Source of the DNA: Tretioscincus oriximinensis | Taxonomy: Eukaryota; Chordata; Lepidosauria; Squamata; Gymnophthalmidae | Direction: 5' to 3' | NCBI GenBank assembly: GCA_022410635.1 | Contig: JAJVDF010000207.1 | Coordinates: 1,679,822-1,743,821, forward strand | DNA length: 64,000 nucleotides | Shown here: piece by piece, positions 22,246-53,500 of the stretch | Position numbering within the stretch: position 1 is the stretch's first letter | How the letters are laid out: the number at the start of each line of letters is the position of its first letter | Notes under the pieces: model-generated | Databases searched by the model: none | What the model saw: the letters and a program-made list of their open reading frames with translations, nothing else | What the model was told of the DNA's origin: nothing | Made by a program: the position numbers and the translations under genes

Positions 22246-22675
22246 GCTTCCTTTTCAGATGATCCAGAGACATTTAGACTTCACCTGACAAGCTAATGCT
22301 GCCTTCCCATTAAATTTTGAATATTTATTTATTTGCATTTCTATCCACCCTATAACCCAAAAGCCCCAGGACGATTAGCAAGAAAACCAAAATGGACATT
22401 TTAAAACAAGAGAGAAACAGGGAGAGAAAAAAAAATTAGCCTATATCACTGTAATATTCCTTCATTTGTATGTGAAGCTGGCGGGAAGCCTTTCCATCAT
22501 GATCTAAGTTAGCCTACCTCACATGGCTACCGTGAAGAGAAAAATCAGGCAGAGGAATATCAATTCAGTAACTCTACATAAAAAAGTGTCCTCCATGCAC
22601 ATAGGGAATCACATGCCTCATATCTGTGCAAGAAGATTAGCTCAGAAACCTGATTCATTTAGTGACCCATTAATA

Positions 22676-22967
22676 GAAGAACTGGGTTTTTTATACCCCA
22701 CTTTTCTCACCCAAAGGCATTCAAAGTGGCTTACAAGGGTATTTTTGCCCAAAGGCTTACATTGTATCTTCCCCACCAGGCTGTGGCGGTTCCAATTTAT
22801 CTAGTTGCAGTCAGATAATTTACAATTCTTGCTTTCAAATAGCTGGGTTGGCTAGAGCTGCAGGCTAGTAGAAGGTGCTCACCCCTCCCCAAGTCTGACA
22901 CAGGGTCTCGGATCCCAATCTTCCAGGTGAGAGACCATCTCCTTAGCGACTGAGCCATTTCTGTCTC
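22676..22967 (-). mobile_element. tRNA-derived SINE, family A (antisense, nearly complete)
   Basis: From AGAAGAACTGGGTTTTTTAT through CTCACCCAAAGGCATTCAAA to the reversed head CCTTAGCGACTGAGCCATTT. About 290 bp. Confidence 0.82.
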
Positions 22968-23711
22968 TAGGCATTGTTAAACAGAAGGCACTTCATCCAC
23001 TCTCAGTTCCTTGCAAGAGGAATACTGCAAAGGAATACTTTCTTCTAACCTGCAGGCAGTATATGGACATTTTTTTTGTACCAACTATTGATATACACTT
23101 GCCTTTCTACATCAGAGGATTATTGCTGGGTGGGGAAACAGCCTATCAGCCCAGCATTTTGTCTCGCATAATAGACTATCATCTACTCTGCTGTAAGCAG
23201 TAGGAGATGAAGACACCTGATATTAATTCCCTGCAAAAGGCTTTCAGTCTCTCCACAGCAGTTCTAATAGCCACTGAAACACTTGTTCTCTGTGACTTTA
23301 CCTAACCCTGGGCCGAAATGCATACTGTTGCTTAACTGATGTTACTTGGATAAGATTTTTAAGTGTATTTTATTCTATTTTAGACCCATTTGCTTTTTAC
23401 TTTTTATAACTTGTTGATATGGTCAAAGGACTCATCAATAAAATCTGATTCATTCATTGATGTGTTTTCATTCTGCCTTCCTTCTGAAGTGCTCAGCAGA
23501 TGAGAAACAGAAATTGTCCAAATACAGGAATTTCAGCATAGACGTGCGAAGGGTTGTTAATTACAAAGGAGACAGCAATATATCAAAAGCCTGCAGCATT
23601 CAAAAAAAGCATAGGTCTAAGATACCATAGAGAATCAAACTGGTGGGTAGAGCGGCTTCTAGGTATCCATTCTATCCCCAGTCCTCTATGGATTTGTCTT
23701 TTCTATGGGAA

Positions 23712-23721
23712 ACCGGAAGTG
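23712..23721 (+). promoter_or_regulatory. ETS-type site upstream of TATDN1
   Basis: ACCGGAAGTG, a consensus ETS/GABP site, lies about 63 bases upstream of the TATDN1 ATG. ETS sites are common in TATA-less housekeeping promoters. Its use is inferred. Confidence 0.6.
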
Positions 23722-23783
23722 ATCCCTGTGAATAGGTCTTACTTTTTCTACCCTTCTGTGGATCGAACTGGGTGATTGTCGTC

Positions 23784-41795
<18,012 letters not shown>

Positions 41796-41937
41796 AGACT
41801 TCTGGTAAAGCCTGCGAACCCTGAAAATTAAAACTTCTCTCTGTATTCTAACAAAAGCCATTCTGTGCTAGCATGACTAAATATACAGAGTCCAAAATGA
41901 ATTCCTTGCAGTGATTTTTCGAGAGCTAAGATGCTAG

Positions 41938-42100
41938 GTCCTTTCCACACCAGGCCTTATTCTGGGGTATACATGGAGTAGGTATTTGTCATCGACATGC
42001 TAGTGTAGTCCAAGTCAGGCCTCATTCAGGGCCTGCTACAGTCNGTCTACATCAGAATGTAGATGGCAAACCCAAGAAGTAAGCCTGATATGGAATGAAT
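41938..42100. repeat. Inverted-repeat element (family F) between two convergent genes
   Basis: CTTTCCACACCAGGCCTTAT at the left, a mirrored AGCCTGATATGGAATG at the right and GGCCTCATTCAGGGCCTG inside, as at 13.2 kb. Confidence 0.55.
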
Positions 42101-42466
42101 TTTGCATTGCAATCAGAATTAAAAATTATGTGAGATATTCCAGTTACACAACCCAAGGGTCAAACCTTAGCACAAATTGTCCTTTGGTTGCTTCGTATTT
42201 CCACCTTTGTCCTTAAACACAAAGGAATGGTAATATTTACAGTATTTTTGCCACCAAACAAATTATGATCCGATAGATGACTGGAGATTTAACGTAGCTC
42301 AAAGCTTAAACTTAAAGAGAAAGGGAACCTCTGAAGAAAAGTCTAACACACCATTTGTGTGCAAGTTTGCCAAAGTGCAGGAACTCTGAAAGAAAACTTA
42401 CAGGCTAATTTTACTATCAATTAAGAAGTGTTTTGTCCAGCTGTTTTAAAAAATATGTGAAAACAC

Positions 42467-42722
42467 TTTATTCCATGTACAATAATGTACATAAAATTTA
42501 AGGTGGTCGCAAAAGAGACCAGCAGTAATTCAGAGGTATATTTACATCAGCACATCACAGTAAATTCACAACCCAGTCACAGATTCACCATTTCCAGATA
42601 CTGTTCTTGTGCTTAAGATACACACGGATGAAGAGAAGCTTTTATTCCATTGTCACACCTGACTATTAACAACCATCCATAGTGTTCATTACATGACATT
42701 TCAAACCAGCCCCAAAGAAGGT
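42467..42722 (-). other. RNF139: RNF139 3' untranslated region
   Basis: An AATAAA (TTTATT at 42,467-42,472) lies about 250 bases after the RNF139 stop on the - strand. The stop codons of TATDN1 and RNF139 are about 930 bases apart and the transcripts probably do not overlap. Cleavage site inferred. Confidence 0.65.
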
Positions 42723-44527
42723 TCACTGTTCAGAGTGGGGTTCTGGTGTTGTAAGGGACCGAGACGAGCTCTCCGTCTCTTCCTCCTCGGACTCCGTGCT
42801 GTCGTTGTCTTCATTTAGCTCATTTCCCAGATCAGCAGCCCCTTCGTCAGGGTTGTCATTGGGTTCATTTTCGTCAAGCGCAACAAAACCATTGTTATTC
42901 GAGAGGTTCGTGTTCTCCTTATCGTCAATATAGACCTTTTGATGGCACATTGGACAAGTGTCTTGAATGTAGAGCCACTTCCGAAGGCAAAGGGCGTGGA
43001 AGTAATGATTGCATGGAGTAATGCGAGCGGATGTGGTAAACTCGTGGTAGCATATCGCACACACGTCGTCAATTTCACGCAACCTTTCTCCTTTGACTTC
43101 CGGGAGGGAGTTGATTTTCTTAACAGCTGTCCTGCGGTTTATGAAGATTTTCCAGCCATTCTTTGCTTGCAGATAGATGTTGAAGTAAGCATGGAGACAC
43201 ATCATACAAGCCCGGATTTTACTTCCCGATTCGAATATCATGGTATAAGCCCCGTTTCCAAACATTATTACTCCAAATAAGAATTCGATAATATTGCCAG
43301 TCGATCGAACATAATAGACATAATCATCAAGCTTTTCCCATAGGACATTATAGTAGCCGTCAATCATGAACAGTACATACACAGTGATAGACACGATAAC
43401 CTTCAGGCAGAGTTCCACGCAGAACGCGGTAACAGCAAAGAGCCACGTATTTAGTGCATAGTGGTGCCAAAGGACATAACTGAGCAAAATTGGAAGAACA
43501 AAGAGGCAAGCCGACACGAAGAGCACAGGGAAGTGTCTGCGGACTGAGGACACATGAGAGGCACTCAGGGACATCAGGACAGGGTCTGTCATTCCGTGAA
43601 TAAAATGAAGGACAGCAGTGAGCAAAAGGCACATGTTTCTACTCAGGCGAATGAGTCTTTCTTCTGGCTTTAGACCACTGAGCCCCGTCTGTAGGGCCAA
43701 AATAAAAAACAAAACCGGTGCCACGAATCCCAGCCTCTTGTCATCTTCATCAGTCGAACCAATAAAGGCCAAAATACCCAGCCCCAGATAGTGAGCTATA
43801 GTTGAAATGACAGCACTCATGCCAAGGATGGTCAGGGTTGAGTCACACCCACTGATGATAAGGCTGCATGACAACTCCCAGAAATTGTCCCAGGAAAGCA
43901 TATAAAATTTTCCTCCTGGGTCAGTTTCTGCCATTTTGACCACGTAAGTTAGTACGACTGCTTGAGCCAAAAGTCTTGTTAGCCAAAAGACACGCAAGAC
44001 GTCTGGAAATCGGATCCTTTTCCACGTGTCTTCCAACAGCAACTGCAGTCCATAAATACGGTACATGTGCCTGATCAGAATGCAGACGTACCGCATAGAA
44101 TAGTAGAATCGCTTCATTTTCGAAATTAAAACCACCAGAGTGCATAACGCCAATACAGAGCCTGAGGTAAAGACTAAGGTTTGCCTGACGTGCACGGGTA
44201 ATTCAATCATCAATCCTATCACAGGGATCAATAAATCCAGAATGATTAGCTGGGAATATATGGACTGGATATTTAACAGTGCAACGTAGCCAATTCCAAA
44301 TGCAAGCTGGAGGATCATGAGCGTCATCCATAAGGACGGTCCTTTCTGGGGAAGGAGCTGGACCCCAAAGGTGGTCACGGGAGAGGCACTGTGAAAGTTT
44401 ATGTGCAAAAAAGCGCAATAGTTCACCAACACTGATGTGGCGGCTAAGAGGAAAGCTGAGCTGAACATGTAGAACTTGAAAAGTGATCTTTGTGACAGGA
44501 CCAGGACAACACTGGACACGAAGACAC
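42723..44527 (-). CDS. RNF139: RNF139 coding exon 2 (most of the protein)
   Basis: Acceptor TTTTTATAG just above 44,527. It starts by completing a Gly codon and continues VFVSSVVLVLSQRSLFKF. One uninterrupted frame of 600 residues to TGA at 42,725-42,723. Confidence 0.97.
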
Positions 44528-47500
44528 CTATAAAAAGAGAGAGGAAAAGGAAGAATTAGCTTGTTTTGAGCACTGGCTTTTCGTACAAGGGTTTAATTCT
44601 TTTATTGTGCACATTTATAAATAGGAAAACAGAAGCGTGTTACTAATGTCAAACTGGCAATTCATACCAATTTCTCAATTTAGAATCAACTAAGCTCAAT
44701 ACAATATCAATGAAACACATAAGACAACAGGTGAGCAAAATAGTAAAAAGGAGTTAGCCCCCTTCCCACCACCCTTTAAATTCATTTGTCCATTTACCTT
44801 TACAAACTTTACTTCCAGTGGTGCGGCCTGTGGAGCCCTTTGATCCGGCCTGAGATATTCCTGGCCACACCCACTGGATCATCAGCTGCACACCCTGGTA
44901 TTTTTTTTACAATAATTTTGGCAGCCGTGCCATGCTAGGTAGGGAAGGGTCAGGCTAGCAAACTGCAACCTCATCTTCTCCTGCCTTGTCTACCCCCCAC
45001 GAGCAGAGAACATTCCTCACCACAAGGCGGAGAGAAGACGAAGCTGCTGGGTCTCCCCGCNGCTGCTTTTCCCTGGGGGTGAGTGGGCCTAGGTGGGAGG
45101 AGCCCAGAGGGGGAGGGCCTGGGTCAGGTGAGGAAACTGGAGGGGGAAAGGGTATGATCCTCAACAGATTTTCAAATCTCCAAGTGGCCCTTGGAAGAAA
45201 AAAGGTTATCCATTCCTGAATCAGTGTGTTAATCTTTGCCATTTTTGTTTTACATTCAAATTAGATTTTAGGCCCATGAAATAAAGTCTTTTCTCCTGCA
45301 CTCGTTCTAACTTCATTATTCCAATAACATATTTAATCCAATTGTAAATTGTCCACCTACTGGAGTCTTTCTACCCCCAGGTTTGAGTTTGATGTTCCGC
45401 CATAATCAATTGGTCATATAAACAATTTTCATTTACTTTTGAAGTTGCCATTGCCAGTTCCACAAAAATCCATTTATCTGATGTCAAACCATTCTGCCCA
45501 TTACTGGGTCTGTGACCATAAGTATGCCAGCATATCAGGTTAATATTGTTTATACAAGTAAGCTGTGTAGGAGTACTCAGAATGCAATTCTTAATAAATA
45601 TTAGGTTAGGTCCTCTCTGTAAATGCTGTACTACACCATTATTCTACGAGGTTATTCTATTTTTGGAAACCACCACCTTATACAAACTGCATAAAAAGAA
45701 CCAGACATTGTCGTTAGTAACTCATGTAGCTGGTCCTGAAACTACTAGGAAAGATGGTGGGGAAAACTGTCTTTCATAATGGAGATTTCAGAGATATAGC
45801 AGTGTGAGCCTCTGTTCAGAAAGCCCAGCAAGGGGGGCTTATAGCACTTGGGGGCCAACAAGAGAAAAGTATGCGGGCTGAGCTTTCGTAGACACATCTA
45901 CTAATTCAGATGCATTCAGAGAAGTAGACTTGTCCACAAAAGCTCCTGCCCCCGACCTCTCTCTTGATAGTCTCCAAGTGCTACAAGCCCCCTTGTTAGA
46001 CATTCATGATGGAGGTTTATGCTGTCAAGCAGGGTGGATAAAAATCAATGTTTTTTTTAAAAAAATCAGATTTTTAAAAATTTAAATCGGATTTTTTAAA
46101 TTTAAATCGGGTTTTTTTTCAATAAACTGCTTTTTGAGGAAAATATTTTACCATCCAAAGGTTCTTCCATCATGAGATAAAGCTGAGTTGTTTAACTCAG
46201 TAGAATAAAGGCTGTATATGTGTAACATTCACAATGCCATGCTCTTCCAGAGGTTTCTGTAGGATTAGTGGGCAGTTTCTCTCCTATATTATCACAGACG
46301 CTCGCTTTACTTACGCAGTTCTCAAAACTGAATTTGACTCCGCAGAGGTCCCAGCCTCTTCTTCACAGCAAAAATGTTACAACATGAACAGAGTTGAGAA
46401 AAAGACCTTAATCCTGTTGTTCTACAAACCTATGAATACAGAATCAACCCCTTCAGTGCCAAGTCCAAGAAGTTAGACAATATGTTTCTGATTGTTTGGA
46501 GTGGAATAGATCTGCACAACACAAGAAGAATGTGAATCTAAGTGTGAGGAGGAGGAAGGGCAAGCAGACAAGAAAATGAAAGTGAAACTTTGAGCACAAT
46601 ACTGCAGCATAGCCACAGACAGACAAGTCTGGATCTGTTTGTGTGTACGATCTGAGGTTTATTACATTCTTTCCTTATAATGGCAGCAGGCCGTAAAAGA
46701 GACCCAGTTTGGGAATATTTTAATGAAGCTCCTTCGCCTATCGGTAAGGCTGGGCTGACAGTCTAAGTTTCTTAAAATATATATATATATATATATTGTT
46801 TAGCCAAATTAGTTAACAAACATGAATGTTTGTTTAAGCAAATAACATATGCTGTAATGTTATTGTTTCAGTTGAATAAATCTATTTAAATTGTTATTAA
46901 GGTCAGGATTATTTTTCTCCTTCCTAAGTACAACAGAACAGTGGTGTCCAAATATGAATGATTAACCCATTAAACTGGGGAGAAAAAAGTAATATAAAAA
47001 GTGATTCTAAAAATCTTCATCTACTTGCATGTTAAAATAGCAAGAGCTAGTTTAGGTAGAAACTTTGATTTAAATCACTGATTTAAATCAAGCCTTACTG
47101 ACTAGTGATTTAAATCGTGATTTAAATCAGTTAGATTTAAATCAAATCCACCCTGCTGTCAAGTTGCACTTTAACAAGTTAATATAGAGTTTGACCTCAT
47201 AAGTCCCTAGTGAGAACAGAACCTTGCCAGGAATACTATCCATTTCAAGTGGAAAATTCCCCAGAGCATTGAGAGCTCAGAATGTCTGTGTTTCTGATCT
47301 AGAGAGAATAGCCTTTCATCTGCGGGAACATCACTGTACACATTTAGATGTCTGGTGTATCCTCCCCCTATTCAAGCCCTGTTCTTATTTTAGCTAATTT
47401 ATCTGTATTTATAGCTATTTTTGTGACCTGCCCATGAAGGCAGGATAAAAATATAAAATCACTCAATCATAATACATAAATAATCTAACCCCTTGAGTTT

Positions 47501-50500
47501 GGGGTTCTCTGCAACATTTCCTGCAAGACACATTTTAAAGTAAAAGCTCTTCCTGCTAGCTATGAAACATGAAAGGTTACGTAATGGCTATTACCTAATA
47601 CAACAGAAAGAGATCTACAGAACCACAAAAAACATTTCTCTGCAATTTTGCCTAAGGACTCATTGGTGTTTAATAGTTAACAGACTGAGTTCCTAGGTTT
47701 TAAAATTATTTGTTGTTGATGTTACCTTCACAAAATGCGAAGCAATAAACAGAACACACCTAAACAGCCAATTAGTAGAGTTTGCCAGATCCTTTTCAAG
47801 GTGTGAAGGTAAAACAGAAAAACTGGTTCTTGAAGTCTTTTGTGGTATATTTTGGAAGGGTTTCTGTGCAGTAGANGCCACTTTTAAAAGACCAGATTTT
47901 TATCAGCTTATTTTCAAAAGCAGCATAACTGCAGTATATATGGTAATTAAGCGCAAGATTAATGTATGCACAAGAATGAAAAAACACAGCACTTCCCACT
48001 GTAGAAAAAAGGATCATTACAATGGAGTTAACAGAAGTGCATAAATTGCCATGTCTGAGCTGAGAAAAATAGTGACCTTCTCTCTATAATAACTCACTTT
48101 TTATTAGTCATTATTGACTTTAGGCATAAAACAGAAAATATGCTTTTAGTGAACTGTAATTATTGGGAAAAGTAAAAATGGTGTAAAAATAATAATTAGA
48201 TTGAAGTATCATAAAAATATTCTTGGAATCACCAGATCTGAAGTCATTTCCATATTTTATTATTTTAATTTTATTTTTTCAGGAAAATATAGTGATTTCT
48301 TTTTCCTGTTGCTATTTTAAAATTTAGAAAACTTAATGAAGTTCTTTTTTAAAAAAACCCAAAAACTAAGCAGCATAATTGCAAGCAGGAATCTATTGAT
48401 GGTGGCAGTAAATGAAAAAGAAGTCAAAATTGCAAGTTTTTCTTTTTATTAAATCACTTCTGACATTTTGTTTCCATATCACCTGTCACAAAGAAATTTT
48501 TGGTTTTAATTGGGGAAAACTTTTTGCAGATGAAAAAAGATTAGAATTTGGTCCAATGGATCTTACCTTTACTTTGCGTCCGGTGATATGGAATTATGCA
48601 GTTATTCTGCTTAGTTTGGTCTTGGGAATATAAAATAAAGCAGGGCAGAGACTAATAGAGGTTTGTTAAGATAATTTTCTGGTCATAACAAATACTCTTT
48701 TTCCAATAGCCCCCAAAGTGAATCATCAGGCAAACAATGTCTAAATCAGATCAAATTTATACCTTGTAATCAAAGGACATAGTCTGGTGACATAAAAGCT
48801 ACTGTGTGTCATTATGAGACCTGAGACTTCTTAAAATCTCTGCTCAGTCAAATCTATCTTGCATGCTTCCAATCAGACGTATGACCTCAAACTAGGATTT
48901 GCAAACAGACACTTGCAAAACATTCCTACTTTATCCAGACCCGGCTCATCAAGTCAGTGACAGAACATCCTATTAATTCCTAGAAGAGAGCAACATATCC
49001 AAGTATGCTAGTTTATTTTAATACTACTCCTCAGAAGCTCATTTCACACAGCAATCCTGGATATCGTTCATCTATTGTACTTTAGAACCACAAAGTTCTC
49101 ATGGTTTCTATCACAAAACAACCACAGTCCACTTCCATTGCCCAAATAAAAATAGTCTTATGATAATGTCCGGCTGAAATAAATGGATTATTCTCCTCTG
49201 AAAGTTTAATTCCAGAAATTTAAGTGAAATTAGATCACAACCTTCATGATCATATAGATTAGATTTCCCGGAGCCACCTCTCAACACTATGTTGCTTTTA
49301 GAATCTGCATTCATAATCCGCTAAATCTTTTTAGACTATTTCTGCAATATTAAATATGACCAACACTATACATTTTCCTCTAATGCTTAATTATGATACA
49401 TAGCCAAAGTAATTTATTATTTTAAAACCAGTCCTAANATATAGAGAAATGATATAGATGGAATGCCTTTAATGTATGTTGAGGACAAAGAGTTTCAAAT
49501 AAAAATGGCTTCTCACCAAAGCCCCCCTTCAATTTCTAATCCTTTCATGAAAGTAACATTCTAACCAATGGATCTAATCATTTAATCTCATCACTGTATT
49601 CTTTAACAGAGATAATCTAGTAACAGATCTGTCAAATCTCATTTATATTGGATTAGTTTCAAAGCACCAGATTTTGTCGTTCCATTGCGAATGAGTGAGA
49701 CGTGGATTTGATGAACTCCAAATTGTAAAACTGAAAATTATGGCAGTTAACTTTTTTACCTTGAATAAAACAGTTCCATTGTTCTAAAGGACTACTCCTG
49801 TTTTAAGTGATGAATCACAGAGCAAAACATCTATTTATATAACACAATGAGTCCATCATATTGTCATAGTTTTTGTATCTATGTGCTGTTGTCAGGCCAG
49901 CAACGATTTTGGGTTAAAATAACTGCATTTGATAAATGTAATACACAGATGATGAAGCAGGACACTGATTTTTGGCATTTAGGACCAAGCATCATCATAT
50001 ATAAAGCTAAGATCTCGATCATATTTCTAACCCTGGACCAGAAGCTCTACCTCCATGGACATGCCCAGCCGCCTCCAAAATGGCAGTGCCCAAGGGACCT
50101 GCTGAAAGGAAGAAGACACTGGTGCACATGCATCTCCCATGGGCGCCACCATTTTGTAGCTAAATTTTCCGTTCCAGGGCTGGAAGGACTATTGTGACAC
50201 TGCTCATCAGCACGGCCAGCAGCCCACTGCCTACCCAGATGCCATGCAATTTCCCAGAGCATGCAATGGACAAGGGAAGAGAAAGAGGGGAGAAGCATGG
50301 GAGGGGAACGGGAAGAAGGGGAGAAGCAGTGGTAGGGAGGGAGGGAGGGAGGGAGGGGAGAAGCTATAAAACCTGTTTTATTGCCTCACAACAGGCTCAC
50401 TGACTAGTCCATCAATTAAGATTAGGATCTAGGCATTGCCTATTATAATCAAGTATTTTAGATATTCGAAAAAGAAGAGAAAACTCAACTTGTTACCATT

Positions 50501-53500
50501 TGGAAAGTTTCTGTGGTAGCTTGGAAAAGTTCCTTACCTAAAGTAAGTTGACAAATTTTGTTTGCAGACTATTTTAAACATGACTTTTGCTTCTTGTACA
50601 AAATGTGCTGCCTCTGTGATGACGACCGTGGCTATTATCTGAAGTAATTATTAGCTGTAACTTCATACATTATCTACATAGAATTTTAAGGGGTAGAGCT
50701 TGTCAAAATTGATTACTAAACAACCAAAGAATTTGGGGTGGGTGGGAGGGAAGCGATTAGTTAAGATATGAGATGAAAAAGGACACAATTACCGGTACTC
50801 TAACAAGATCACATTAAATCTATTATGCCAAGCTGCACTTCACAAATGTTTAACTGCTCAGTAGCTTAACATTTCCATAATTGGAGAATTTCCTCATTAC
50901 CAATGCTGCCTGATTTTCTTAAGTCTCATCACATCAAAATAATATTTGGCTTAGTTTGCTCATAATACTATTCACGCACAATATAATTTATGATTCCACG
51001 AGAACAGAAATAAGCAAACTACCATTAAAAGTAATCAACAGCAAAGAAGAAGAAACCAACAGGTAACATAAAAAATAAGCTAGGAAATTGTCAAATGAAA
51101 TCTCTGGCAGAAAAGAAAACATGACTTGATATTGAACAATGTGCATTATGCAAGAGACGTTTTGGATTGCAACTACAGTGACATTTGATCTACTAAGAAT
51201 CACGCAACTTTGTTTACACTTTAAATTGGAAATGCATTTGTCTATATAAATATACTATAATTGAAGCACTTGAAAGACAGGAAGTAATAAAGTCTCCTCT
51301 CCTTAAGGGTGTTAGGCATATGCTAAGGAAGTAAATTTGAATTAAAAATGATTCTATTTTTAAAAAAGAAATTGCTGACAGTGATCCAGCATAATTCAGA
51401 TACCTCAAGTAACACCCCTCCTTCCAATATTCTAAAAAGGAAAAACAAACTGCAGCGTAGGAAGGGGATTATAGTCTTTACAGTGGGTGGTTATTTCGAG
51501 GAATATGGAGGGAAGAACAGCATTTGCTTTTACTTATTTGAAGAGAATATTTTGAAAGGGATGGGAAGGGGGAAAAGAAGACAGGAAACTTTCATTTAAA
51601 AGTGCACCTCTTTAGTATAATGCAGAGAGGAAAGAGATTTTGAATAGGTTATATGGAAGAGAGGTCATGTGTTTTGCCCATTTAGAAACTGCAGGAATAT
51701 CGTCACCTTACTCAGTAGCTGTAAAAGTGGAGTTAAGTTTGATTCACATTTGGCTTTACTTTGTTCCAGAAAGTGATTTAAGGGGCTTGTTGTCCACATA
51801 CCGTTCCATGGAAGCCAAGTTAGGGCTTGCGTTAGTCTAGAATGGCATGAGAAGCGGACTACTTTCTTGACAGAGCAAGGTCTCTGTGAACCAGGGCTTA
51901 GTCTACGAAAGCTCACACTGCCTACCTTTTCCTTGTCATTCTCTCAGGGGCTACGAGAACCCTTTCTGGAATCTCTGATTCAAACATAGGTACTTCTTCA
52001 AAACGCCACCTTAAAGTTTCCTCAGAATTGTCATTATTATTTTGATGTTTGTATTCTAATGTTTGTAAAAATTCTGTGGAACCTTTGAGAACTGCATTTG
52101 CATTCATTTTTATAGTACTGTAATTTCTGGATGATTTAACTTACTTCTGCAAAGTATAGATTTTATTACGTCTATGAACAAAAGATCTTATACAGTAGTA
52201 GGTGTAGTTTGCATCACTTGCTGAAGTTTCTTTTTCTATCGATTAATTACACATGCAAGAACTTTGTGACTCTTCCCACACTGAAATTGGTTCCAGAATG
52301 TATCTCAGCAATTGGCACTAGTGTAGATTATGGTAGACCCTATGGCGTACCATAGTCCATACTGAAATGTAAACTGCAGCTGCTTATTCCAAGATAAATC
52401 TTAATGCGGAAAGAGCCTGTGTCCTCTTTTTTTATACAGTAACTTTACAGTGAGTATCCTAAGATCTTCTGATGAGGTGCAGTTTCAGATATCTGAAGAT
52501 GACACACCTGTTCACCCTTGACGTCACCTGAGCCAGAAATTCCCTTCCCTCTGAAGACCCTGTTCTTTCCCCCCCACTCAAACTTTTTATTGCCTTTTGT
52601 GTAATGCATAACATATATATAACTTTTTCTTTTATTTACTCCCCCAAAACATTCATCCTACTTCTTACCCACCCTTCCCCTCCCCCCCACTACAGAGCCA
52701 AGTCATCCTACAAAGCTTTTCAGCAACATTGATATTTTTATACAATGCTTTCTTATAGGCTAATGATTTGTGCTGTTTAATAATTGCCTTCCACCTATTT
52801 TAACTAGCTCATGTGGTGCCAATTTAATTAATCCCAGCCAAATCTGCCTTCACTCTTTCAGGATATCACATTTTAACTGATCTATGATACAGAAGTGCCA
52901 ATTTACTAGCGTCCATTCCTCCTCCTTTTTCCAGTTTAGTATGGTCACCGAGGCTGCGTCCATTAAAAATTGCTCAATAAGACAGTGCATCTCCCCACGA
53001 ATTCTTGCCTTTTCCAGATCCATTCCCTTCCCAAATTCTATTCAGACCTAATAATATATTAATCTGATCGGTTACTGCTCTCAAAAAAACCTTTAGATTT
53101 CTTGACCCCAATACCACAAACGCCAGAATGTCCCTATGTATACGTTGCAGTGCCAGCATTTAGGTGGTTTTGTTAACCGTATGTACCAGTACCTGCACCA
53201 CCCACGTCCCACGTCAAGTTCTAATTCTTTTACTCTGTCCCTGGGGAGGGCAGCGGGGGGGCGGGGGGGGGCTGGGGAGCGGGATCCGGGGGGGGCTCCA
53301 GGCCGGGGCGGCGGGAGGGGCCTCCTGGTGAGGGGCAGGAAGCCCGGGGCCCCGCCAGGAACGCTCGCTCACCCAGTAGCCGCACGAGGCCGCCCAGGAA
53401 GCCGCTCCACAGGCTCTCTCCGGGGAAGACGGGCGCCGCGTTGAGGATGGCGTCGATGAGGAACAGGCTGGGCACCCGCAGCGCCACCTCCGCGCCCGCC

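Larger units (their letters stand above)
21642..23783. other. Region between the NDUFB9 and TATDN1 starts
   Basis: Head-to-head spacing of 2.1 kb. It contains a CT-rich run (21,893-21,998), a (CAT)n run, a SINE (22,676-22,967) and a family C piece (about 23,140-23,330). The NDUFB9 side is GC-rich; the TATDN1 side is not. Confidence 0.6.
44528..53372 (-). other. RNF139 intron 1
   Basis: About 8.8 kb. Left part: family G-like element (44,822-45,222), family D palindrome (45,790-46,010), hAT element (46,030-47,155). The middle 47,200-52,000 is mostly A/T-rich unique-looking sequence with a GGGA run near 50,336. Right part: a family D arm (51,890-51,990), a family F remnant (52,270-52,430) and an L1 end (52,555-53,165). 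No exon. Confidence 0.55.
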
